Positions 26,451 through 34,689 are shown, numbered from the stretch's first letter. The stretch: DNA of 64,000 nt from an uncultured Tenacibaculum sp. (GCF_947494125.1 NZ_CANLTU010000001.1:620001-684000), one strand, 5' to 3'. Notes: generated by a model not told the origin, from the sequence alone. A program made the numbers and translations.

Positions 26451-27209
26451 ATATTCTTCTAAAAATAATTTTTGATCTTTAAAAATACCATAGGTAAAAT
26501 ACTTCACCCAGTCGCCAGTATTTATGTACTGACTATTTTCTTGCAATTGAATTTCTAAAGGCAGATGACGATGTCCAAAAACAAAATAATCGTAATGTTT
26601 AGTTTCTAATTTACGTTTACAATACTGAACTAACCACTCTTTATCTTCGCCTAAAAATTTTGCGTCATCATCACCAGAAATCAACTTGTTTTTAACAGAC
26701 ATATATTGCCCTAAACGGACTCCTAAATCTGGATGAAGCCATTTAAACATCCATTGAAAAGGTTTGAAAGTGAATACTTTTTTCATTCGTTTATAGCCCT
26801 TGTCTTCTGGACCTAAACCATCACCATGACCAATTAATAGTAGTTTGCCATTGATAGTGAATTCTTGTGGCGTATGATATACAGGGATATTTAATTCTTT
26901 TTCAAAATAATCAGACATCCATAAATCATGATTTCCAACAAAAAAGTAAATAGGTATTCCACTATCTTTAATTTCAGCAAGCTTTCCTAAAACACGAACA
27001 AATCCTTTAGGAACTACTGTTTTGTATTCAAACCAAAAGTCAAATAAATCGCCTAATAAAAAAATAGCCTCTGCATCTTTTTTAACTTCATTTAACCAGC
27101 ATACAAATTTTTGTTCGCGAGGAAAACTAGCTTCAGGTGTTGGAGCTCCTAAATGTTGATCGGAAGCAAAATAAACCTTTTTATTATCAGAAGTGTTGAT
27201 TGAAATCAA
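26442..27209 (-). CDS. lpxH: UDP-2,3-diacylglucosamine diphosphatase LpxH
   Basis: This calcineurin-like phosphoesterase cleaves UDP-2,3-diacylglucosamine in lipid A synthesis. The metal-site motifs are FASDQHLG, GDLFDFW, GNHD, GHGDGLG and FGHRH. No ATG is available before the conserved start KKVYFASDQHLG. The options are TTG at 27209 (255 residues, used here) or TTG at 27260, which would add 17 hydrophobic and basic residues and leave only 42 bases for a divergent promoter. I favour 27209. The stop lies inside the terminator shared with the receptor gene. Confidence 0.88.
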   Translation of the reverse strand: MISINTSDNKKVYFASDQHLGAPTPEASFPREQKFVCWLNEVKKDAEAIFLLGDLFDFWFEYKTVVPKGFVRVLGKLAEIKDSGIPIYFFVGNHDLWMSDYFEKELNIPVYHTPQEFTINGKLLLIGHGDGLGPEDKGYKRMKKVFTFKPFQWMFKWLHPDLGVRLGQYMSVKNKLISGDDDAKFLGEDKEWLVQYCKRKLETKHYDYFVFGHRHLPLEIQLQENSQYINTGDWVKYFTYGIFKDQKLFLEEYNS

Positions 27210-27268
27210 ATTGAAATTTTTTGTAAAAATAAGTATTTTAAGCAAAGTCTGTACAATCAAATTTTAGC

Positions 27269-27276
27269 TACATTTG
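27269..27276 (+). promoter_or_regulatory. -7 box TACATTTG for tadA
   Basis: A perfect TAnnTTTG match on the plus strand, 26 bases upstream of the tadA ATG. Confidence 0.5.
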
Positions 27277-27302
27277 TTTAAACATCCATATAATACATAA
27301 AT

Positions 27303-27749
27303 ATGAATCCGTTTGAAGACACCTACTTTATGAAAAAAGCTTTACAAGAAGCAGAAATTGCTTTTGATAAAGGTGAAGTTCCAGTGGGCGCTGTTATTGT
27401 TTTTAAAGATCAAATAATAGCAAGAGCACATAATTTAACAGAATTGTTAAATGATGTTACTGCACATGCAGAAATGCAAGCTTTTACTGCTGCTGCGGAT
27501 TTCCTTGGAGGGAAGTATTTAAAAGAATGTACATTATATGTTACTTTAGAGCCTTGTCAGATGTGTGCAGGAGCAAGTTATTGGACTCAAATAGGTAAAA
27601 TTGTATATGGGGCAAGCGAACCTAAATTAGGTTTTAGTGTATTGCAAACAAAATTGCATCCTAAAACAAATGTAATTTCTGGAATTTTAGAAGAAGAATG
27701 TGGTTTCTTACTGAAGAAGTTTTTTATTGAAAAGCGAAACTTAAACTAA
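27303..27749 (+). CDS. tadA: Nucleoside deaminase, probable tRNA adenosine deaminase TadA
   Basis: The 148-residue zinc deaminase has HAEMQ (His55 ligand, catalytic Glu57) and PCQMCAGA (Cys85, Cys88 ligands). The N-terminal pattern FMKKALQEAEIAFDKGEVPVGAV is typical of TadA, which converts A34 to inosine in the tRNA-Arg anticodon. A guanine deaminase relative is a less likely alternative. The last 4 bases overlap the convergent ogt gene, with no terminator between them. Confidence 0.87.
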   Translation: MNPFEDTYFMKKALQEAEIAFDKGEVPVGAVIVFKDQIIARAHNLTELLNDVTAHAEMQAFTAAADFLGGKYLKECTLYVTLEPCQMCAGASYWTQIGKIVYGASEPKLGFSVLQTKLHPKTNVISGILEEECGFLLKKFFIEKRNLN

Positions 27750-28228
27750 AAAAGAGTCTGTTGTTTACTACCACTTTCGTGTTCTAATAACCATTTTTTA
27801 CGCCAAACACCACCAGCATAACCTGTTAAAGAGCCATCAGAACCAATAACTCTATGGCAAGGAATAACAATCCAAATAGGATTTTTTCCATTAGCAGAAG
27901 CTACTGCACGAATTGCTTTTGGGTCACCAATTTGTTTAGTTTGCTGTAAGTAAGTTCTGCTTTTTCCAAACGAAATATTTAATAATTCCTTCCAAACAGA
28001 TTGTTGAAATTCTGTACCTTGAGGGTTTAATTTTAAATCAAATTCTTTTCTTTTTCCTGAAAAATATTCATCTAGTTGAGCTACACAGTTTTGTAAAGAA
28101 GATGGGGTTTCTGTTGAGGTTTCTATAGTATCATCTATAACAGAAATTGACTGAATTCCGTTTTCATCGCCAACAATTTTTGCTGTACCTATTGGTGTTT
28201 TATAATATGCGGTTTGTAAATTAGACAC
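27746..28228 (-). CDS. ogt: Methylated-DNA-protein cysteine methyltransferase
   Basis: The active-site motif IPCHRVIG is present (acceptor Cys near residue 124 of the short form), with GYAGG and the helix-turn-helix region AIRAVASANGKNPI. It repairs O6-methylguanine by irreversible methyl transfer to the Cys. I use the GTG at 28228, overlapping the tatD stop; an ATG at 28273 would add 15 residues that lie within the end of tatD. The product has 160 residues, the usual single-domain size. Confidence 0.9.
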   Translation of the reverse strand: MSNLQTAYYKTPIGTAKIVGDENGIQSISVIDDTIETSTETPSSLQNCVAQLDEYFSGKRKEFDLKLNPQGTEFQQSVWKELLNISFGKSRTYLQQTKQIGDPKAIRAVASANGKNPIWIVIPCHRVIGSDGSLTGYAGGVWRKKWLLEHESGSKQQTLF

Positions 28229-28985
28229 TAAAAATTTCTTTAGAATTCTGAGTTGTAATTTCGGAAATTTCATCGAAAGTTAATCCATAAATGTCAACCA
28301 GTTTATCAACAACGTTTGTTATATAACTACTTTCATTGCGCTTTCCTCTGTAAGGAGTTGGAGCCAAATAAGGAGAATCAGTTTCTAGTACAATATTCTT
28401 AATTTCAATTTCATTCAAAAATTTATCAATTTTTCCATTTTTAAATGTTGCTACACCACCAATCCCTAGTTTCATATTATATGAAATAGCTTTTTTAGCT
28501 TGTTCTAAAGTGCCCGTAAAACAGTGGAAAATTCCGAATAAATCGTCACTTTTTTCGCTTTCTAATACTTCAAAAATTTCATCAAAAGCATCACGGCAGT
28601 GAATTACAATAGGTAATTTTTTTTCTTTTGCCCATTGTATTTGTGTCCTAAAAGCTTCTTGTTGTTGTTTTAGGAAGGATTTATCCCAGTATAGATCAAT
28701 TCCAATTTCACCAATAGCATAAAAATTACGTTTATCTAGCCATTCTTTTACGTGAGCTAATTCTTCCTTATAGTTTTCTTTAACAGATGTTGGATGTAGA
28801 CCCATCATTAAAAACACATCGTTAGGATAATTATTTTCTAAATCCAACATTCTTTCTGTGTAAGAACTGTCAATAGCAGGGATAAAGAAACGAGATATAC
28901 CAGCGTCTTTTGCGCGTTGTATCATTTCATTTCTATCTTCATCAAATTGTTCTGAATATAAATGGGTGTGAGTATCTGTAATCAT
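28221..28985 (-). CDS. TatD family metal-dependent hydrolase
   Basis: The 254-residue protein has the TatD motifs DTHTHLY at the N-terminus, GEIGIDLYWD, VIHCRDAFDE, FHCFTG and LETDSPYLAP. These supply the His, Glu and Asp ligands of a two-metal site. The family contains 3'-5' DNA/RNA exonucleases and general hydrolases. It is upstream of ogt with overlapping ends, so the two DNA-related enzymes probably share a transcript. Confidence 0.9.
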   Translation of the reverse strand: MITDTHTHLYSEQFDEDRNEMIQRAKDAGISRFFIPAIDSSYTERMLDLENNYPNDVFLMMGLHPTSVKENYKEELAHVKEWLDKRNFYAIGEIGIDLYWDKSFLKQQQEAFRTQIQWAKEKKLPIVIHCRDAFDEIFEVLESEKSDDLFGIFHCFTGTLEQAKKAISYNMKLGIGGVATFKNGKIDKFLNEIEIKNIVLETDSPYLAPTPYRGKRNESSYITNVVDKLVDIYGLTFDEISEITTQNSKEIFSV

Positions 28986-29047
28986 AACTTGTTAAAGGCT
29001 TTTGAATGCTCTTAAGGTGATATTGTATTATTGTATCTTAGTGGCGA

Positions 29048-29055
29048 CAAAAGTA
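29048..29055 (-). promoter_or_regulatory. -7 box TACTTTTG for tatD-ogt
   Basis: A perfect TAnnTTTG match on the minus strand, about 63 bases upstream of the tatD ATG. It sits just before the divergent protease start at 29062. Confidence 0.4.
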
Positions 29056-29061
29056 CGAGAA

Positions 29062-29544
29062 ATGGCAAGTTTGAAAAAAGTATTAAGGAAAAAGAAATAT
29101 ATTAAAATAAAGCTTAAAAAGATTATCACAAATCATTTAGAGTTAGATGCTGAAATTAATGGGATAAAAGGAAAGTTTATTCTAGATACAGGAGCTTCTA
29201 ATTCTTGTGTAGGAATAGATTTAATAGAGCATTTCAAGCTAATTTCTGAAGAAAGCGAAATAAAAGCAGCTGGAGCGGGGGCTACCGATATGGAAACTCA
29301 AAAATCGGATAATAATTCGTTGAAAATAGGGAAGTGGAAAACCAATCAATGTAATTTAGTTTTGTTTGATCTTACCCATGTAAATACAGCTTTAACGCAA
29401 CATGATGCTGAGAAAGTTGATGGAATTATTGGCGCAGATATTTTAGAAGCTGGAAAGGCTTTTATTGATTATGATAAAAAAGTATTGTACTTAAGAAAAT
29501 TAAAGAAAAAGAAGCGAAAAAAATTAATTAGAGTTCCGTTTTAA
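29062..29544 (+). CDS. Retropepsin-like aspartic protease family protein
   Basis: I start at ATG 29062 (MASLKKVLRKKKY, 160 residues) because the in-frame extension to 29002 overlaps the tatD promoter region and looks non-coding. The motif FILDTGASNS (Asp42) is the retropepsin active-site loop, and DGIIGADIL is the conserved psi-loop region. There is no signal peptide; the ends are strongly basic (LRKKKY, KKKKRKKLIRV). Such single-domain clan AA proteins act as dimers. The substrate is unknown. Confidence 0.83.
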   Translation: MASLKKVLRKKKYIKIKLKKIITNHLELDAEINGIKGKFILDTGASNSCVGIDLIEHFKLISEESEIKAAGAGATDMETQKSDNNSLKIGKWKTNQCNLVLFDLTHVNTALTQHDAEKVDGIIGADILEAGKAFIDYDKKVLYLRKLKKKKRKKLIRVPF

Positions 29545-29756
29545 ACTATTTTTTCTGTTAAAAAAAGTTAAAATTTAACTTTTAAAAACGTTCTTTTTTA
29601 GAGTGTTAAATCAATTTGCGTAAACCATTTTCATTGATTTTTCATTATTTTTTTGATTGTTTATTGTTGGCTTTTTTGAATGTTACATGTTTAAGAGATT
29701 GTAACATTTTATATTAATAGCCGTCATATTTGTGTAATCAATTTAAATCAACAACC

Positions 29757-29972
29757 ATGAAATCATCAGTAAATAACTTAGTTTTAGAAAGAGGAATTTT
29801 AACATCCGCATACAAAAGAGAAATTCAACAAAATATCTGTACAATGAAGGCTCAATCTTTATATGGTGTAAAGAGTCGATTGAGATCTAAAGGAACAAGA
29901 TTGTCAAGTGAAACAGGAGCTATTTTAAAAGTATCAATGTTTGTACTAGCTTTAGTAGTAATTGTTTTTTAA
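29757..29972 (+). CDS. Small membrane protein, conserved hypothetical
   Basis: I start at ATG 29757 (MKSSVNNLVLERGIL, 71 residues); an upstream in-frame ATG at 29730 falls in a probable promoter box (CATATTTG at 29725, one mismatch). The N-terminal part is basic and polar, and the last 20 residues (AILKVSMFVLALVVIVF) form one membrane helix, so it is a tail-anchored protein. I know of no function. A hairpin follows the stop. Confidence 0.6.
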   Translation: MKSSVNNLVLERGILTSAYKREIQQNICTMKAQSLYGVKSRLRSKGTRLSSETGAILKVSMFVLALVVIVF

Positions 29973-29978
29973 AACAAA

Positions 29979-30006
29979 AATCTCACCACATTGCTGTAGT
30001 GAGATT
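29979..30006. terminator. Hairpin terminator between convergent genes
   Basis: The stem AATCTCAC / GTGAGATT, with a further inner ACA/TGT pairing, lies between the small membrane protein gene and the aminotransferase. Confidence 0.6.
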
Positions 30007-30028
30007 GTGTATGAATTGAGTTTTAATT

Positions 30029-31216
30029 TTAGCTTAAAACTTCTTTAATTCTTTTAATCGCTTCACGTAATTGCAACTCAGAAGCAGCGTAAGACAATCG
30101 AATGCAATTTGGTGCACCAAATGCCTCTCCGGTTACCGATGCTACATTAGCTTCTTCTAATAATAACATAGAGAAGTCGTTTGCGTTATTAATTTGTTTT
30201 CCTTTAAACGTTTTTCCAAAGAAAGCAGAGATGTCTGGAAATATATAAAAAGCACCTTCTGGTACGTTTAATTTGAATCCTTCAATTTCTCCTAATAAAT
30301 TTAAAACCATATCTCTACGAGTTTTAAATTCATCAACCATGTATTGTACTTTACTAGGTTCTGCTAAAACAGCTGTAATTGCAGCTCGTTGAGCTATACA
30401 GTTAGTTCCAGACGTAATTTGACCTTGCATTTTTGTACATGCTTTAGCAATCCACTGAGGAGCTCCAATAAAACCTATTCTCCATCCTGTCATAGCAAAT
30501 GCTTTTGCTAATCCATTGACAGTAATAGTTCTATCGTACATGTTTTCTATAGCTGCAAAACTAAATGGTTTAGTTCCGTAGTTAATATGCTCGTAGATCT
30601 CATCAGATAAGATATATATCTGTGGATGATTTTCTAAAACTTTAGCCAATGCTCTGTATTCTTTTTCACTATAAATAGATCCACTAGGGTTATTTGGTGA
30701 ATTAAAGAAAATCATTTTTGTTTTAGGCGTAATAGCAGCTTCTAATTGTTCTGGAGTAATTTTAAAATCACTATCAATAGATGAAGGGATTTCAACAAAC
30801 TTAGCTTCACATAAAGTTGCAATTGCAGAATAGCTAACCCAATATGGTGCTGGTAATAAAACTTCATCACCTGGGTTTAATAAAACTTGAGCAATATTTG
30901 CAATAGACTGTTTAGCTCCCGTAGATACTACAATTTGATTTGCAGCATAGGTTAAATTATTATCACGCTTAAATTTTTTGCAAATAGCTTCTTTTAACTC
31001 AACATATCCATCAACTGGAGTATATGAGTTGTAATCTTGATTAATAGCTTCTATAGCTGCATCTTTAATAAAATCAGGAGTGTTAAAATCAGGTTCTCCT
31101 AAGCTTAAACTAATAATGTCTCTACCTTCGGCTTTTAACTCTCTAGCTTTAGCTGCCATGGCTAAAGTTTGTGAAACAGGTAAACTGTTAATTCTGTCTG
31201 ATAATTGTTGTGACAT
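30029..31216 (-). CDS. Class I/II pyridoxal-phosphate aminotransferase (aspartate aminotransferase-like)
   Basis: The 395-residue enzyme has SLGEPDFNTPDFIK near the N-terminus, NSPNNPSG and DEIYEHINYG. The PLP lysine lies in VNGLAKAFAMTGWRIG, and the substrate Arg in RLSYA. This is the AspC/AAT-I subgroup, which transfers amino groups between aspartate (or other amino acids) and 2-oxoglutarate. The exact specificity is not certain. It lies 23 bases after the desaturase gene, so read-through is likely. Confidence 0.9.
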   Translation of the reverse strand: MSQQLSDRINSLPVSQTLAMAAKARELKAEGRDIISLSLGEPDFNTPDFIKDAAIEAINQDYNSYTPVDGYVELKEAICKKFKRDNNLTYAANQIVVSTGAKQSIANIAQVLLNPGDEVLLPAPYWVSYSAIATLCEAKFVEIPSSIDSDFKITPEQLEAAITPKTKMIFFNSPNNPSGSIYSEKEYRALAKVLENHPQIYILSDEIYEHINYGTKPFSFAAIENMYDRTITVNGLAKAFAMTGWRIGFIGAPQWIAKACTKMQGQITSGTNCIAQRAAITAVLAEPSKVQYMVDEFKTRRDMVLNLLGEIEGFKLNVPEGAFYIFPDISAFFGKTFKGKQINNANDFSMLLLEEANVASVTGEAFGAPNCIRLSYAASELQLREAIKRIKEVLS

Positions 31217-31239
31217 TGTGTTGTTAAGTTGTGTGTTGT

Positions 31240-32331
31240 TTATGCTAATTGTGGTTCTTTACCTAAAGAACTTAATTGTTTAAAGTGCTCGATAAGAGCT
31301 CTTGTCATTGTTTTGTATTCGTTGTAAGGTAAGTTAAATTCCTCTGCAGTTTGTTTTACTATTTTCGCTAATTTGTTATAATGAACATGCGAAATGTGAG
31401 GGAAAATATGATGCTCAACTTGATGATTTAATCCACCAGTATAAAAGTTAACTAACCAGTTTTTTGGTGCAAAATTTGAAGTTGTATATAATTGATGAAC
31501 AGCCCAAGTGTGTTCTAAATTCCCGTCTTTATCTGGTAAAGGCATTTCAGTATTTGGTACTACGTGTGCTAATTGAAAAACAACACTTAAAATCATACCT
31601 GCTGTATAATGCATAATAAAGAAGCCTACTAATACTTTCCACCAAGCAATATTCATAACAAGTAATGGTAATACTATCCATAAAGAATAATATACAAGTT
31701 TAGATATCACTAATTTTGTCCATTCTACTTTAGGGTTAGGAAACTTACCGTACGATAACTTACGCTTTAAATAATTGCTCATTTGTTTAAAGTCAGTAGT
31801 TATAGCCCAGTTAATGGTAAGCAACCCATACAAGAATATTGAGTAAAATTTTTGAAATTTGTGTATTGGAAGCCATCGAGAGTGCTTTGAAAAACGGATA
31901 ATTCTTCCAGCATCAATATCTTCATCATGTCCTTTAATATTAGTAAAAGTATGATGTAATACATTGTGTTGTACTTTCCAGTTGTATACATTTCCTGCTA
32001 AAATGTAAATGCTACTACCCATTAATTTATTTAACCAATTTTTACTTGAAAAAGAATCATGGTTAGCGTCATGCATTACATTCATACCAACACCAGCCAT
32101 TCCGATACCTGTAACTACTATAAGTAAAGCCATTACCCATTGAGGCATGCTCACGGTTAAAATTAAGATAAAAGGAACTAAGAAAGCAGCAAACATAATA
32201 ATTGCTTTAGAGTATAGTTTCCAATTACCAGTACGTTTAATATTGTTTTCTTTAAAATATGAGTTAACACGCTTATTTAGAGTTCTAAAAAACTTTGCGT
32301 TTTCTGTTCTTGAGAAGTTTATTGTATTCAT
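31240..32331 (-). CDS. Fatty acid desaturase (acyl-lipid or acyl-CoA)
   Basis: The 363-residue membrane enzyme has the three His boxes of the di-iron desaturases. These are HDANHDS (from about residue 87), HNVLHH (residues 122-127) and HQVEHHIFP near the C-terminus. Four membrane segments lie between the boxes. HxxxHH with QVEHH is typical of front-end or delta-5/6/9-type desaturases. It introduces a double bond into membrane lipids and fits membrane adaptation in a cold or marine organism. A perfect -7 box precedes it. Confidence 0.9.
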   Translation of the reverse strand: MNTINFSRTENAKFFRTLNKRVNSYFKENNIKRTGNWKLYSKAIIMFAAFLVPFILILTVSMPQWVMALLIVVTGIGMAGVGMNVMHDANHDSFSSKNWLNKLMGSSIYILAGNVYNWKVQHNVLHHTFTNIKGHDEDIDAGRIIRFSKHSRWLPIHKFQKFYSIFLYGLLTINWAITTDFKQMSNYLKRKLSYGKFPNPKVEWTKLVISKLVYYSLWIVLPLLVMNIAWWKVLVGFFIMHYTAGMILSVVFQLAHVVPNTEMPLPDKDGNLEHTWAVHQLYTTSNFAPKNWLVNFYTGGLNHQVEHHIFPHISHVHYNKLAKIVKQTAEEFNLPYNEYKTMTRALIEHFKQLSSLGKEPQLA

Positions 32332-32351
32332 TTATTCTGTGTTATAAACCG

Positions 32352-32359
32352 CAAAAGTA
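32352..32359 (-). promoter_or_regulatory. -7 box TACTTTTG for the desaturase
   Basis: A perfect TAnnTTTG match on the minus strand, 21 bases upstream of the desaturase ATG. Confidence 0.5.
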
Positions 32360-32451
32360 AACGTTTTTACTCGATGGTTATTGCTCAAAGAGAACTTTTT
32401 AACAAGAAATATATCTTTTGTTAGATAAATGTCTATTAACAATTAGTTTTT

Positions 32452-32459
32452 TATTTTTG
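32452..32459 (+). promoter_or_regulatory. -7 box TATTTTTG for rsmG
   Basis: A perfect TAnnTTTG match, 18 bases before the ATG at 32478. It lies inside the longer open frame, which supports the shorter rsmG start. Confidence 0.5.
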
Positions 32460-32477
32460 CAGCGTAAAATTTACTTA

Positions 32478-33107
32478 ATGGAACTTATAAAAAAATATTT
32501 TAGCAATTTAACAGAAACGCAACTAGAACAGTTTTCTAAACTTCAAGATTTATATGAAGATTGGAACCTGAAAATTAATGTAGTTTCTCGTAAAGATATT
32601 GATGAATTGTACTTGCGTCACGTATTGCATTCGTTAGGTATTGCTAAAGTGATGCAATTTAAACCAGGAGCAAAAGTAATGGATGTTGGTACAGGAGGTG
32701 GTTTTCCTGGGATACCATTGGCTATTTTGTTTCCAGAAACTCAATTTCATTTAGTAGACTCTATTGGAAAAAAGATTAAAGTAGTAAATGAAGTTGTTGA
32801 AGGATTAGGTTTAGAAAATGTAAAAACTACGCATGGTCGTGTTGAAGAGGTAAAAGATACTTATGATTTTATTGTAAGTAGGGCAGTAGCGCAAATGGAA
32901 ACTTTTGTTGGATGGAACAAAGGGAAGATTGCTAAAAAGCAAAATCACGAGTTAAAAAACGGAATTTTATATTTAAAAGGAGGTGATTTAACTGAAGAGT
33001 TAGAAAAATATACTTCTTCTACAATTTACAATTTACCAGATTATTTTGAAGAAGACTTTTTTGAAACAAAGAAAGTAGTGCATTTAGCATTAAAATATAA
33101 AAGCTAG
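32478..33107 (+). CDS. rsmG: 16S rRNA (guanine527-N7)-methyltransferase RsmG
   Basis: The start at 32478 (MELIKKYFSNL, 209 residues) matches the usual RsmG N-terminus; the upstream ATG at 32418 would add 20 atypical residues. SAM-binding motif I is VMDVGTGGGFPG at about residues 67-78. The family features WNLKINVVSRKD and SRAVAQM are also present. It methylates G527 of 16S rRNA; its loss confers streptomycin resistance in other bacteria. It ends at a strong hairpin shared with the convergent arsenic cluster. Confidence 0.93.
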   Translation: MELIKKYFSNLTETQLEQFSKLQDLYEDWNLKINVVSRKDIDELYLRHVLHSLGIAKVMQFKPGAKVMDVGTGGGFPGIPLAILFPETQFHLVDSIGKKIKVVNEVVEGLGLENVKTTHGRVEEVKDTYDFIVSRAVAQMETFVGWNKGKIAKKQNHELKNGILYLKGGDLTEELEKYTSSTIYNLPDYFEEDFFETKKVVHLALKYKS

Positions 33108-33131
33108 TTGAAAAACGAAGCTCTAAGTAAA

Positions 33132-33176
33132 TTTTAAATCCATTAAATAGCGTAACGCTATTTAATGGATTTAAAA
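33132..33176. terminator. Bidirectional terminator embedded in the arsC-like 3' end
   Basis: A 22-bp perfect inverted repeat with a single central base spans the gap between rsmG and the arsC-like gene. Its right arm encodes the last residues (FKSIK) and the stop of the latter. Confidence 0.8.
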
Positions 33177-33784
33177 ATATATAACATCTCAGAAGCTATT
33201 TCTAAACTTCGCTCTAAGTATTTATCTTTTTCTAAAGGCGTATTGTCGTATGCTTTAGGATCTTCATAGGTAACAGGTACTCTTTTTGCTGCACCAGCTA
33301 TAAACGGACATCCTTCATCTGCTTGCGAGCAGGTCATAATAGCACAAAATTCATTTACAGGATTAAAAGGGTCATCATATTTTTTAGAGAAACCAATTAT
33401 AGGCTGCTTATTTTCTGCATATTTTATTGCATAGATAGCGTTTTCTGTTTCTGATAAATTTTGAATTTTAAAACCTTTATCTATAAGAGTTTCTACCACA
33501 TTCTTATTCATAGCAGTTGCTTCTGTACCTCCAGAGTAGCAATAAACATTTGGAATGTTTAAATAATAAGCCATTGTCTGTGCCCAAATTTGAGATAAAT
33601 GACTTCTTCTAGAATTATGCGTACAAATAAAGTTAAGGTTAATAAGCTCTTTATTGTTTACTCCATTTTGGATATACGCTATTAAAGGCTGTAAAACTTT
33701 CTTTCTATCTTCTGTAATGCTTGTTGATAAGCTTGAAATAGTTTTTTCTATTTCAGAAAAAACAACTGTTTTTAATGTTTCCAT
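33158..33784 (-). CDS. Low-molecular-weight phosphatase/arsenate reductase-like protein
   Basis: The 208-residue protein has the LMW-PTPase P-loop CTHNSRRS (Cys54, Arg60; C-x5-R) and a second cysteine region, CSQADEGCPF. Both are found in ArsC-type arsenate reductases of the phosphatase fold. About 50 extra N-terminal residues precede the P-loop. It is the last gene of a cluster with arsR and a Cys-rich DUF6428 gene, which supports arsenate reduction. A protein-tyrosine phosphatase is the alternative. The gap to the upstream gene is 3 bases. Confidence 0.83.
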   Translation of the reverse strand: METLKTVVFSEIEKTISSLSTSITEDRKKVLQPLIAYIQNGVNNKELINLNFICTHNSRRSHLSQIWAQTMAYYLNIPNVYCYSGGTEATAMNKNVVETLIDKGFKIQNLSETENAIYAIKYAENKQPIIGFSKKYDDPFNPVNEFCAIMTCSQADEGCPFIAGAAKRVPVTYEDPKAYDNTPLEKDKYLERSLEIASEMLYIFKSIK

Positions 33785-33787
33785 AGC

Positions 33788-34255
33788 TTAACAACATCCT
33801 GAATTAGGTACACATGCAGTTTGCTCTTGTAAATCTGATAGTTTTACTTTTGTTTTTTCAGAAGGAATACCACATTCAGATTTTGCCAAACAATCGGTTT
33901 GTTTCGTTGTTAATAAGAAGTTTTTTCCGTCGAAATCTAATCCGTATTTACCTATGGTAGCACCTTGGTATTCCACTTCGATATTTAAATCTGGAATATT
34001 TAAAACTTTTTCTGATAGCTCAATAATGTGAACTAATTTCTCTGGGTGCAACCTATGATCGTAATCATTTGCTTCCCATAATTGAAAGTTTACCACTTCT
34101 TCATTTCTTATGGTACCCCCACAGTCAATAAAGTTCTTTGTTATTTTTCCTACTTCAGTTACGTGAAAGTGATTCGGGACTAATTCTCCGTTTGGTAACT
34201 GAAACGCTATCGTTTCTAAACTCCCCAAGTGATTTTTAATTTCTGATAATTTCAT
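33788..34255 (-). CDS. DUF6428 family protein of the arsenic cluster
   Basis: The 155-residue soluble protein starts MKLSEIKNHLGSLETIAFQLPNG and contains HFHVTEVGKITKNFIDCGG. It ends in a Cys-rich region (DCLAKSECGIPS, TACVPNSGCC). This matches the DUF6428 group, which in Bacteroidota sits between arsR and arsC-like genes. The vicinal cysteines could bind arsenite or another thiophilic metal; that is an inference. It has its own copy of the ArsR-type operator 23 bases upstream of the start. Confidence 0.8.
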   Translation of the reverse strand: MKLSEIKNHLGSLETIAFQLPNGELVPNHFHVTEVGKITKNFIDCGGTIRNEEVVNFQLWEANDYDHRLHPEKLVHIIELSEKVLNIPDLNIEVEYQGATIGKYGLDFDGKNFLLTTKQTDCLAKSECGIPSEKTKVKLSDLQEQTACVPNSGCC

Positions 34256-34277
34256 GTTTCTTAATTTTTTATTTTAA

Positions 34278-34292
34278 TTGCAATATTACGAT
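34278..34292 (-). promoter_or_regulatory. Probable ArsR operator overlapping the -7 region (copy 2)
   Basis: Read on the minus strand the site is ATCGTAATATTGCAA, an imperfect palindrome of ArsR/SmtB type. It contains TAATATTG, one mismatch from TAnnTTTG, so a bound repressor would cover the -7 box. It lies between the arsR stop and the DUF6428 start. Confidence 0.6.
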
Positions 34293-34310
34293 GAATAGAT
34301 GTAAATTTTT

Positions 34311-34640
34311 TTAACAGCAATTGCTAGAGTTACTATTAAAATTTAAAAAGTTATTTAATAATATTCTTATTTCTTTCCAGTTTTCTTGATCTATACAATA
34401 ACAAACGCTGGTACCTTCTATATTCCCTTTAATAAGATTTAAATTCTTTAACTCTTTTAAATGTTGCGAGATAGTTGGTTGTGCTAAACCAATAACTTCA
34501 ACCAAATCGCCACAAACACAAGAGTTTATTTTAAATAAATGTTGCAGAATAGCAATACGAGCAGGGTGACCTAGCACTTTGGCTATTTTTGCAAGGTTGT
34601 TTTGCTCTTGGGTAAATATTTCTGATTTGGTAACTCCCAT
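34311..34640 (-). CDS. arsR: ArsR family metalloregulatory repressor
   Basis: The 109-residue protein has a winged-helix domain with the ArsR signature (LGHPARIAILQHL...CVCGDLVEVIGLAQPTISQHLKEL). The CVCGDL motif at the start of the helix-turn-helix matches the arsenite-sensing cysteines of classical ArsR (CVCDL type). The C-terminus ends SNCC, giving a further thiol pair. It should repress its own gene and the downstream DUF6428-arsC genes, since both have the same operator-like sequence just upstream. Confidence 0.92.
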   Translation of the reverse strand: MGVTKSEIFTQEQNNLAKIAKVLGHPARIAILQHLFKINSCVCGDLVEVIGLAQPTISQHLKELKNLNLIKGNIEGTSVCYCIDQENWKEIRILLNNFLNFNSNSSNCC

Positions 34641-34656
34641 TGTGTTAATTATTATA

Positions 34657-34671
34657 TTGCAATATTACGAT
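34657..34671 (-). promoter_or_regulatory. Probable ArsR operator overlapping the -7 region (copy 1)
   Basis: The 15-base sequence is identical to the site at 34278-34292. It starts 17 bases upstream of the arsR ATG, consistent with autorepression. Confidence 0.6.
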
Positions 34672-34689
34672 TAATAATTGATTTAAAAC

